Shown here: piece after piece, positions 26,601-38,600 of the stretch
How positions within the stretch are numbered: position 1 is the first letter of the stretch
Layout: each line of letters starts with the position of its first letter
Assembly: GCA_034440615.1 (NCBI GenBank)
Contig: JAOTOM010002893.1
Span: forward strand, 1-64,000
Reading direction: 5' to 3'
DNA from: Ashinkailepas kermadecensis
Lineage: Eukaryota > Arthropoda > Thecostraca > Neolepadidae
DNA: 64,000 bases
Position numbers and translations under genes: made by a program
The notes under the pieces: generated by a model
Databases searched by the model: none
Seen by the model: the letters and a program-made list of their open reading frames with translations, nothing else
Told to the model about the DNA's origin: nothing

Positions 26601-29600
26601 GTAGCCAGGCCACGCCCAGGTCCACCACCTGAGGCGGCTCGGACACCACCTCGTCCCAGCGCAGCTCCTGGCCGGTGGCCGGCGGCCGGACCTTCTTCCT
26701 GGTGAGCAGCAGAGGCAGGCGGTGGCGTTGCTTCTTCGGCGGCGAACCGAGCCGGCCGGCCGACGGCAGACCCGTGCCAGCCAGCTCACCCCAGCCGCTG
26801 TAGCGGTCGGCGGCGATCACCGTGTCCAGTGCGTAATGAGGCGGCGAGCAGCTGTCGTCAGTGTCCAGACACGTCGGCTGGACGTCGCTGGGACACGGCA
26901 ACTTGTCCACGATGACCACCACCTCACGTAACGGCACACGCGTGCACGGCGTGGCGCCCGACTGGCTCTCTTCTCCGGCAGCGGCGGAAGTGACGCTCAG
27001 GTCACTGCAGTCGGAGCCGTCGAGTGAGCTCACTTCGCACATGTGGTCGGCTTGTCTTCCGTCATCTAGCGTCGGACGGTCTACGGCGGCACGTCCATCG
27101 GTGGCGTCCTCCATCTCCACATCACTGTGCGCATCACCCAGCTCCGCCGGCTCGACACCCGCGCTCAACTCGGCCGAGTCCGTCTGCTTAACGCATTCGC
27201 TATATCCAGCCGAACTCACCGGCTCAGAACTATCGGCGGTGGCTATAGCCACAGGATAACTGTGCCCGGACACCACCGGGGCTGACGGCTGGGCGCTGTT
27301 GGCGGCAGCGGTCGCCAGGCGTGACGTGCCATCACACACTGGCACAGAACAGCCGCCACCACTGTCGGCTGCGTCAAGCTCTTGCGGGCCATCGGCCTGG
27401 CCTTCTGCGGGTGGCCGTGCCGGAGTCCAGATGCCACCGTCTGCATCGGCGTCCGCTGAACTCGCCGTATCGCCGACTGTACCTGGACCGGCCGGATCTG
27501 GCTCACTGTCACCCCGATCGGAGTCTGCCCGACCGCCGCCATGTCCGGAGTCCACCAGGTTTGTCCCACTGCGGTCACCTGCAGAACCGGCCAGATCCAC
27601 GCCCCTGGTGGCAATATCTTCGGTAGTGCAGCATACTGCAGGCGGGTCTTCCATCACCCTCTCCGGTCCGGGCGGATCCATCGCCGCCAGGTTTGGTCCT
27701 ATTTGGTACGCGGTGGTCTGACCCGGCCCGGACTGGTCCGCCGTAGTGCGGTCTGGTCCGGACGGATCTGCTATAGTCAGATTTGGTTCGGACTGATCAC
27801 CGGTGATCCGGTCCGATCCGCACTGGTCCGCCGTCGCCCGGTCCGGCCCACACTGGTCCGCCGTCGTCCGGTCCAGACCAGCCAGGTCCGTCGTCGTCCG
27901 GCCCGGCCCACACTGGTCCGCCGTCGCCCGGTCCGGACCAGCTCGGCCCGCCGTCGTCCGGTCCGGATCAGCTCGGCCCGCCGTCGTCAGGTCCGGCCCA
28001 CACTGGTCCACCGTCGTCCGGTCCGGACAAGCCAGGTCCGTTGTCGTCAGGTCCGGCCCACACTGGTCCGCCGTCGTCCGGTCCGGACCACACTGGTCCG
28101 CCGTCGTCCGGTCCGGACCAGCCAGGTCCGTCGTCGTCAGGTCCGGCCCACACTGGTCCGCCGTCGTCCGGTCCGGCCCACACTGGTCCGCCGTCGTCCG
28201 GTCCGGACCAGCCTGGGCCGTCACGGGCTGCGCGCGTGGCAGCACGTGGCCGCCCAGGCGGGTCGCCAGCACCGGTCTGAAGGCGGCGGCGGGCGTGGCA
28301 CCGACGCGGCGTCGGCCGGCCGTTCCCAGCCAACGCGGCTTCACTGTCGACAGCGGCGGCGGCGGCTCGTCTCCGGGGCCGTCCAGCTGCAGACCAGACG
28401 GTCACGTGTCACACAGCCGGCGCGCCGACCGGCGGGTCTGCCGAGCCGGCACAGTCGGCTGTAATACCAGCCGGCCGCCGGACTGCAAGTCAGCCCATCA
28501 GAGCAGTTCATTGTTCTGCAAGCCGCTTCGTGCAGCACATTGTGCCCGGCAGATACAGAACTCAACTTGACCGGCCCGGAATAACCCGGCCTGACCTCAA
28601 GGTTCAAGAGTTAACGTTCGGTGCCACTCGCGCATACAATAAGATAGCGTACATTGAGCAGCGCATGGTGAGTCGCACGGTCCGCTGGTTGACAACATCT
28701 TCTCATCACGTACCAGGACGCTGAGAGACGACGTTAATTTGCAATTGAATCAGGCAGGGGGCCGGATGTGTACTTGATGAACTAGCTAGAGAATAATGAC
28801 ATACTGATCTTACCTGCGGAATGTCATGTGATGAATTTTGGCAAACCGGGGACGCCTCCCGGTTAGCCGGGGAAGGTTCCCGGCTGGTCGGTGACGGCTC
28901 TCTGCTGGTCGGGACGACTTCCCTTTCGAACAGGGAAGTAGTGAGCCGGAACTCGGTGCTGCTGCCACTGGGTGACGATCTGACGGCGGTACACGTGCTC
29001 TCACCAGTCGACACAGGCTTCAGCCTCTAAACAGTAGGTAGCCTGACACAGTGGAGCATACATACTGCATCACATTACACACTACAGACAACCAAACGAA
29101 ACGCTGATCATACCACTCCAGTCGGATCAAGTTGTGAGCGGCGTGCATTTTGGGGAGCTATTCCCGCCAACTGATAGAAAATACTGTTCCAAATTAAACA
29201 ATATTACAACAAGCTCCGGTCGCCTGGATCAAGTTCTACCTTTGCACCAGTAATTTCCATAATTTCCAAATATGCCTGGTTTTACAAATAGTAGTCACGT
29301 TTGGCGACATGCGAATCAGCTCGCAAGATCGCGCGGCAACACGATGCTCTACTTCCAGCCTTACTCGCTGTTAATTGATAGCGTCAGAGTCAGGAGTTTC
29401 TAAGACGCCGAGCCGTAACTATTGAGGGGCCTTGAAGTCCCACTTCCCAGCCACTGGCAGCGCGAACAACGCAACCTCACCGGTCTCGTGCTGGGATGTC
29501 GTGTTGCGACCAGACCACCTGGGACATCTCCAACTCTTCGGCAGCATCCTGCTCCTGATCCTCCTGACTGCGGCGCTGACCTTCTGACTCCTCCACAGGA

Positions 29601-32600
29601 GACATCAGGCAGAGCAGAGCGTCTGCTAACGAGTCGTCCTGGGTGTCCACTGAAACACGGCCACATACATCGGACACAGCGGAGCGTCCATGCACCGGAC
29701 ACAGCAGAGCGTCCATGCACCGGACACAGCAGAACGTCCACACATCGGACACAGCAGAACGTCCACACATCGAACACAGCAGAGCGTCCACACATCGGAC
29801 ACAGCAGAACGTCCACACACCGGACACAGCAGAGCGTCCACACATCGGACACAGCAGAGCGTCCACACATTGAACACAGCAGAGCGTCCATGCACCGGAC
29901 ACAGCAGAACGTCCACACACCGGACACAGCAGAGCGTCCACACATTGGACACAGCAGAGCGTCCACACATCGGACACAGCAGAGCGTCCACACATCGGAC
30001 ACGTAGAGCGTCCACACATCGGACACAGTAGAGCGTCCACACATCGGACACAGCAGAGCGTCCACACATTGGACACAGCAGAGCGTCCACACATCGGACA
30101 CAGCAGAGCGTCCATACATCGGACACAGCAGAGCGTCCACACATCGGACACAGCAGAGCGTCCACACATCGGACACAGCAGAGCGTCCACACATTGGACA
30201 CAGCAGAGCGTCCACACATCGGACACAGCAGAGCGTCCACACATCGGACACAGCAGAGCGTCCACACATTGGACACAGCAGAGCGTCCACACATCGGACA
30301 CAGCAGAGCGTCCATACATCGGACACAGCAGAGCGTCCACACATCGGACACAGCAGAGCCTCCACACATTGGACACAGCAGAGCGTCCACACATCGGACA
30401 CAGCAGAGCCTCCACACATTGGACACAGCAGAGCGTCCACACATCGGACACAGCAGAGCGTCCACACATTGGACACAGCAGAGCGTCCACACATTGGACA
30501 CAGCAGAGCGTCCACACATCGGACACAGCAGAGCCTCCACACATTGGACACAGCAGAGCGTCCACACATCGGACACAGCAGAACGTCCACACATCGGACA
30601 CAGCAGAACGTCCACACATCGAACACAGCAGAGCGTCCACACATCGGACACATCAGAGCGTGCACACATCGGACACAGCAGAGCGTCCACACATCGAACA
30701 CAGCAGAGCGTCCACACATCGGACACAGCAGAGCGTCCACACATCGGACACAGCAGAGCGTCCACACATCGAACACAGCAGAGCGTCCACACATCGGACA
30801 CAGCAGAGCGTCCACACATCGGACACAGCAGAGCGTCCACACATTGGACACAGCAGAGCGTCCACACATCGGACACAGCAGAGCCTCCACACATTGGACA
30901 CAGCAGAGCGTCCATGCACCGGACACAGCAGAACGTCCACACACCGGACACAGCAGAGCGTCCACACATCGGACACAGCAGAGCGTCCACACATTGGACA
31001 CAGCAGAGCGTCCACACATCGGACACAGCAGAGCGTCCATACATCGGACACAGCAGAGCGTCCACACATTGGACACAGCAGAGCGTCCACACATCGGACA
31101 CAGCAGAGCCTCCACACATTGGACACAGCAGAGCGTCCACACATCGGACACAGCAGAGCGTCCACACATCGGACACAGCAGAGCGTCCATGCACCGGACA
31201 CAGCAGAGCGTCCATGCACCGGACACAGCAGAGCGGCCGCTAACGAGCCATCCCGAGAATGCAATGGAATAAGGCATCTGCTTCAGACAGAGGCACGATT
31301 CTGAAGATTTTTTTGTTTGTTGTGGATTATATGCAGAATTCGAGTAGTATTTCATGCACTTTACATGGAAATGGCGGATCTTAGGGAACATGACCGCGAT
31401 TAACTCTGTGCTGTCCCCATGCGTCCCCTCTAAAACTAATTTTTGCACTCCTTCAGCAGTTTTGGAAGCCTTTCGACACTTTCATCGCCAATTTCTGTCC
31501 CTATGTGGCTGCAGAATAAAAGACATCTTTTCGTAGCTTGTAAGCAGTTTATTTGTTTTTGATACGCTTGTTTTACCATGACAAAATGATGTACCCAAAT
31601 ACCTACACAGCTGCAGAAAAGAATGCAGCAATTTACAGTCTTCATTGTATCTTCACACTCTCCAAAATAAATCGAAATTGAACTCCCATATTTGGAAGGA
31701 TACATCTCTGGTGAGGAAGGCAAGCTAATAGAAGCGAGACAAGCCACTTTTCGGAATCAGTCGATATCCACGCTGGAAATTGAGGACAGGACAGGGCACG
31801 ACTGGCCGGCTGCCGTGGAGTCCCGGTGGCAGGAAGGCGTGGATTCGCTCGCATGAAGCCTGGGCGACTGGCCGACCCTCTCGCATGGAGCCCGGCCATA
31901 GTGCCACGACGGGCGCGCCCACTCACATGGCAGGGACGAGTCGGCGCGCTGGGACAGCTGCAGCACCAGCTGTTCGTTAACGTCGTCCTGTTGCAGCGGC
32001 GGCGGCGACGGCGGCGTCAACGTCGGCGTCGACGTCGGCTCGGGCAGACAGAGTGCGCTGGCCGGTCGACAGAGCGTCTCGTCGGCGCACTCGGCCGCCA
32101 GAGACGCGTCCAGCTGAGAGGCTGACCCGGCAGGGGACGACTCCACCTGGCGCGGTAACAGCCGTCATCTGGGCGGCCAATAGCACGGCCAACCGCTCAC
32201 CGGTGTAGAAGAAAACAAACGCTTATCTCGGTCTATCGGGAACCGAGTTTCCGCCCTGAATTATGTTCGTGCTGCAATCCGTGCAAGCTAGCACCTGTTT
32301 ACAGACTGCATGCTATTAAGTAGCCATGACCGTTTCATTTGCAGATTGGATTCAGTTTACGGTAAATATGCACTGCAATCTGCATTCTGTTCTATTAGAT
32401 TTGGTACAGACTTTCAAGCACCAGAAGTCGAATCCGAAAATCCAGACCCGCCTCTCACTGGGTCTGACCTGTGACCCGAGTTTCACCTGCGACTGAACTG
32501 TGACCTGTGATTGACATGCGACCTGTGTCTGACCTTTGGTCAGGGTCTGACCGTCGCACTGTGGGCCAAATAGCCTTCATAACCGCTTTTGATTTAACAT

Positions 32601-35600
32601 ATCAACTTTCAACTTTGTTATTTCTGAGCACGGATGCATATGCAAAAATGAACGGTGCTTTAAATGGTTGCATTCATTTTGACCGTAGACATCTTATTGG
32701 TGCAATATGCTGTCAAAGTTAACCAACGCCGCTATGTTTAAAACCAGTTTCTGAGCTGAGGTGTAAACTAGCTGCGTTCATGAAGCTGTAAGTCCTGATT
32801 TAGCGATAGATCATAAAAGTAAGCATAGCATGGGACTGCTGGGCTCATCTGCTTTTCAAAATAATCGCAAATAAAAATGAACGGAAAATTATAGGACCTG
32901 GCTTGCACAATTATGTCCCGGAGGGTGATACAATAATTCATAAAACTTCCCGAGATAAGTGTGGAGTTATGCAGCGAGTTCCGCCGAGTTCTGCGAATAT
33001 TGTTCTACACAGCGACCCCATGCCTTCAGACCTTTGGATCCACGAGCCTTCAGATTGTGGATCCAAAGTTGCGCATACTAGCGCCAAATCCATAATTTCC
33101 AGTTTTAGTGTGGATGTGATGAAGCTACGCGGCACCTCAGTCAGCTGACGACCCTGTGTGGCGGCCGTCCGCCTTCGCTCCGGTGCCTGCGGTGGGCGTC
33201 AAATTAGCGGAGAGCGAGGCCCTGACCAATATGACACGGATAGGTCGGGTGACGAAGTCTTGTCACCCGACCTGTGCATGCGGAGTATACAGGTCACTGA
33301 CACACACCAGTGGGCTTCGTCAGATTGAAGCCTCGGGTAAAAAGGGCATTGCCGGCACGGCGCTACACAATTGTCGACCATGTTGATCTGACCAATATCG
33401 TGGTTGGCTCAAGCGTGATCAAAAACTCTGGGAGGCAGCAAATCTCGGAACCATGTTGAGATGGGAACTCTTCGAGCATATTTAACAGCATGCGGGTGTT
33501 ATCCAGACGATAGTTGATAGGTTAATTTCGTTTTCGACTCTAAAAAAGGATCACAGCTATCTGGTGATAAACTGAAACAGTGCAAGAGGTGCCTGTATAA
33601 CTTGCAGGCACGAACTTTGCTGGAACCAGGCTGGACAGCACAGAGAACAATATGTCCGCAAGCACGAAGGTTGGCTGAATGGTACGCTGATGGACATATT
33701 CATAACAGTGTCAACGAGTGGGGCGTTAACTTCAGCGGGGCGGGAACGTCCTGACTGTGAGTTCTCCGAACTGAAGTCAGCAGACGCGAAGACAAAGGCG
33801 ATGGTTAGTTCAACCAAACATTCGGCCGACACACTTGTCCACGCTATCAAAAGAAGGTAGAGTACAGGAACCGGCAGCATCCAGTAGAGCGGAGAATGCG
33901 TACTGGCAAGCGCAGATCGGAACACCGGATCAGCACACCATCTGTCTGTCTGAACTGGAAATCAATGTGACTTTGAGCTTCGTCACACCATGGTGGACGG
34001 AAAGTGGTCAACACTCTCACGAAAATGGCGTCTCATCGGCGCTGTGCATTCTGTGGTGCGACTCCCGCCGCCATCATGAACAATCTACAACATGTGTGCC
34101 AGCTGTCAGTTCGGACTGAGCACCCTCCACGCCTGGATAAGGACGTCAGAATGCATAGTGAAAATTGCATGCAGGGAAGAGCTGGAAAAGCGACAGATGC
34201 GAAATGTAGTAGATAAAGAGACATATAACGACAGAAAAACTGAAGTGAAAAGAATGTCCGGGAGCGAATGCATCTGCACGTTGACCAGCCTCGCAGCGGT
34301 GGTCAAGGATCGTCGAATGACAGTAACTCTGCCAAACTTGCGTTCCGGACTGAGGAGGCGGTTGTAGTGGTGATCGGTGCAGACAGACAGCTGATCAATC
34401 GGATGCAGTCATCCTGCAGACGATGCTGTCCGGATACGCCATCGACGTCCTGACATTCCAGGCGTACTGTGATGTGACAGTTGACCTGTACGTGTGACCT
34501 GTGACTGACCTGTGACCAAGTCCTGGCATGTGGCCTGTGATCAGGTTCGGACCCGTGGCCTGTGACTGACCTGCGACCAGGCTCTGACCGGTGACATGTC
34601 GTTGACCTGTGACTGACCTGTGACTGAGTGGACAGTCGGGCGGCCAGCGCCGCCAGCGCCGCCAGCTCGGTGGGCTGCCGGACCGCCGGACGACTGTCGT
34701 GCGGCTCGGGCGTCGGCTGCGATGGACGTCCGTCGGCGGCCTGCCGACGGCGGGCGCGCTCCTCCCGCCAGATGGCCGCCAGACCAGGGTTACCGGTCAC
34801 GCCCGACTCTGTGTAACACAGCAGCCAACCATAACACGCTCCTCCCGCCAGATGGCCGCCAGACCAGGGTTACCGGCCACGCCAGACTCTGTGTAACACA
34901 GCAGTCAACCATAACACGCTCCTCCCGCCAGATGGCCGCCAGACCAGGGTCACCGGTCACGCCCGACTCTGTGTAACACAGCAGTCAACCATAACACGCT
35001 CCTCCCGCCAGATGGCCGCCAGACCAGGGTCACCGGTCACGCCCGACTCTGTGTAACACAGCAGTCAACCATAACACGCTCCTCCCGCCAGATGGCCGCC
35101 AGACCAGGGTTACCGGCCACGCCAGACTCTGTGTAACACAGCAGTCAACCATAACACGCTCCTCCCGCCAGATGGCCGCCAGACCAGGGTTACCGGCCAC
35201 GCCAGACTCTGTGTAACACAGCAGTCAACCATAACACGCTCCTCCCGCCAGATGGCCGCCAGACCAGGGTCACCGGTCACGCCAGACTCTGTGTAACACA
35301 GCAGTCAACCATAACACGCTCCTCCCGCCAGATGGCCGCCAGACCAGGGTTACCGGCCACGCCAGACTCTGTGTAACACAGCAGTCAACCATAACACGCT
35401 CCTCCCGCCAGATGGCCGCCAGACCAGGGTTACCGGCCACGCCAGACTCTGCGGCACAGCAGCCAACCATAACCAGAGAGCGGGGCCACAACCACTCCTT
35501 TTGGTTTGCATTCACCATCGGAAAACATCGGCTATAGAAAGACTACCGAATAACGGTGCTGAGAGATGGGACCAACTCCACCGTCTCCCGCCTCCGATGG

Positions 35601-38600
35601 TAAGCCTAGCAAAACACGCTGGGTATGCATAAGGTTAACAGGGCCGCACCGACTCGAATACTTACGGAGCTAGATTAGTCATGTACCAGCAGCTATAGCA
35701 CTGGCCATGTGTCCCCGCAGGTAGCACCTGTGGCGTGCTCACAGGAGCTTATTGGCCAATCATCCGCAGGGGATAGCATCAATCATATATCTCCGAGTTA
35801 TCTCAGTAGTCGCTAAGCTATCCCCATGGGTAATTCAATGATCATCACATGTTGGTGGTCAGCTGCGTTCAGTTCAGAATGTGGCACATGGCTGTCGTCG
35901 GCTTGGTCCGGCTCAGGATGTTGGGCATGGATGTGGCCAGTTGGGTCCGGTCCAGGATGCAGGGTATGGCCGTAGCTAGTTGGGTTCGGTTCAGGACCTG
36001 AGGCATAGTTGTGGCTAGTTGGGTATGCTAGTAATGCATAACTATGGTTAGTTGGGTCCGGTTCAGGACGTGGGCCGTAACTATGATCAGTTAGGTCTGG
36101 TTCAAGATGTGAAGCATAACTGGGGTTAGTTGAGTCCAGTTCAGGACGTGAGTTGTGTTCGGGGATGTGGAGCATAACTGAAGTTAGTTAGGCCCAGTTC
36201 AGGATGTGAGGTGTTGGGTTTGGTTCAACATGTGGGGCGTAGCTGTTATTAGTTGGGTCCGGTTCAGGATGTGGGGTGTAACTGTGGTCAGTCGTGTCCA
36301 GCCTATGACGTGTGACGTACCGGTTGCCAGCTGGGTCCGGTTCAGGATGTGCGACGCGTGAACGTCCACTTCCAGTTCACAGCTGCTGACTGGAGCCGGG
36401 TCGGGCTGTCCAGATCCCTCTGCACCTGTGCAGTCCCCCACACACAGACAGTGAGTATACCAGACAGAAGATCCCTCTGCACCTGTGTAGCCCCACACAC
36501 AGACAGTGAGTATACCAGACAGAACTCGCTGCCCCTGGGCGAAGCAACAAAACGGTCAATCAAATTGGATCATTTGCCCCTGCGCAGTCATTTAAACACA
36601 TTGTACAGCGATAACAAATACAACTTTACCACGCCCAAGGGTACCATACACCCACAATTACAAAGGTGACATACAATACAGAGCGAGATAGCACACACAC
36701 ACATACTACACGCCACTGTAGAGTTCGTCACTGTACACCGCACAACGTTTTGAAACGTATTTTTTGCCCGAAAAGGTTTTATTATTTCCGATCGGTTTCC
36801 GGTGCATTTTCCGGCACTGATTCCGAATATGGCCCTACAAAATACAAAATCGCATCCCAAAAATTGACAGATTTTTTGTCACGGCCCGCTCGAAAACTTC
36901 GCGTTTGGTCACGTCTATATGGTACGGGCTACGGGACTTACGAACCAGTTGTCGCAGAGCGAGACAAACCGAGGACGATCACTTCCAGGCGAAATGAACT
37001 TGCCTACAGAAACAATCTTCCCTACATATTATCCACAAAAGAATCCACGCAGGCAAGAATAGATTGGGCAGAAAGGAAATAAACCCTTGCAAGAATAAAT
37101 TTGGCACAAAGCAACGCTAGTGTCGGACAGATACACCACATGAGTAGTATCGGTTCAAACGCATCAAACAAAAGCGTTCCGCGGAAAACAGGTTAAAATC
37201 ACAGTAACAAGCAAACATCTTAGTGCTGCGTTTTTAATGTTTTATGTTATTTACTGTTCCACTTGAAATTAATACAGATTTCATCTGAACTTTTACATGG
37301 TGTGCTACATAGCATTTAAACATGCATTTTGGCAAATCATGCCCACCTACGAGTATTTACCTAACTGCATGACACTATGCTGCATCAACACATTTTGGAT
37401 ACTGGTGTGTTATACATCAATGTAAATGCATTTTTTTAACAGTAGAAATGTATTCGGTAGCCCGGTTCTGAGGCATGTGACGCTTTAGAGACCTTCTTGC
37501 AAATAATTTCTTCTTAGCGCTCGCTTCCACCGCAAAACGGTGGCATTAGCGCCGTGGATGCCGCGGAGACGGCCGCCACATCACTAGCGACATCTACCGC
37601 GGATAATTGGCACCGATGGATGAGGTAGGGTCTCGGTCGGTATTTTGGGCTGATCTATTGCGCTACTAAGAGTTAATCGATGGCGATGCATCGACAATGG
37701 AGTACTTTGTATATAAAGCGTCAGTTGTGCCTCTATTCGTGCACCATTTCCTTGTGAGCTAGCGAGATTAGCAAGACGTTGACAGACACGACATTTTCAA
37801 ACGGTCAAATTTTGCGAATTCGTATTTTACATGGCTATATTCGGAATCAGCACCGGTAAATGCACCAGGAAACGATTGGAAATGAAACGTTTTGGAAAAG
37901 AAAATTGCAAACGTGCCCCCTTGGCACACCCCAGCATACACCAGACCAGCGTCGGAACCATCCAACTCCACGGCTGACTGAACTGGCAGAGGCGACGTCA
38001 GCTTACCGGTCAGTGCAGTGTACACCAGCCCTGTACCAGAACCATCCGACCCCGCGGCTGACTGCGCTGGCAGAGGAGACGTCAGCTTACCGGTCCGTGC
38101 AGTGTACACCAGCCCTGTACCAGAACCATCCGACCCTGCGGCTGACTGCGCTGGCAGAGGAGACGTCAGCTTACCGGTCCGTGCAGTGTACACCAGCCCT
38201 GTACCAGAACCATCCGACCCTGCGGCTGACTGCGCTGGCAGAGGAGACGTCAGCTTACCGGTCCGTGCAGTGCACACCAGCCCTGTACCAGAACCATCCG
38301 ACCCCGCGGCTGACTGCGCTGGCAGAGGAGACGTCAGCTTACCGGTCCGTGCAGTGCACACCAGCCCTGTACCAGAACCATCCGACCCTGCGGCTGACTG
38401 CGCTGGCAGAGGAGACGTCAGCTTATCGGTCCGTGCAGTGCACACCAGCCCTATACCGACCCCACGGCTGACTACGCTGGCAGAGGAGACGTCAGCTTAC
38501 CGCTGTGCCGCCGCACCTGGTGACTGGACACGTGCAGCAGGTTCATGCCTTGCAGGTTGAAGTCGATGAAGAACTGTAGCAGGTAGGGGATGTGCACCTC

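Noticed and set aside
17297..28570. Many plus-strand frames of 100-413 residues opposite exons 9 and 10
   Set aside because: GC-rich antisense shadows; repeats mirror the coding repeats and no family is recognisable.
29400..31448. Long frames on both strands (RCVDALLCPMCGRS and HTSDTAERPHIGHS repeats)
   Set aside because: Artefacts of the stop-free 25-bp array in intron 6.
33557..33925. 122-residue minus-strand frame in intron 5 as an extra REV3L exon
   Set aside because: No resemblance to REV3, AT-rich composition unlike the gene's exons, and exons 5 and 6 already join in phase.
36666..37082. 138-residue plus-strand frame
   Set aside because: Part of the inverted-repeat element; its best-conserved portion is the inverted repeat itself, with no known protein family.
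37768..38445. 225-residue frame of GKLTSPLPAQSAAGSDGSGTG repeats
   Set aside because: Produced by the 84-bp intronic array whose length is divisible by three; no start or exon context.
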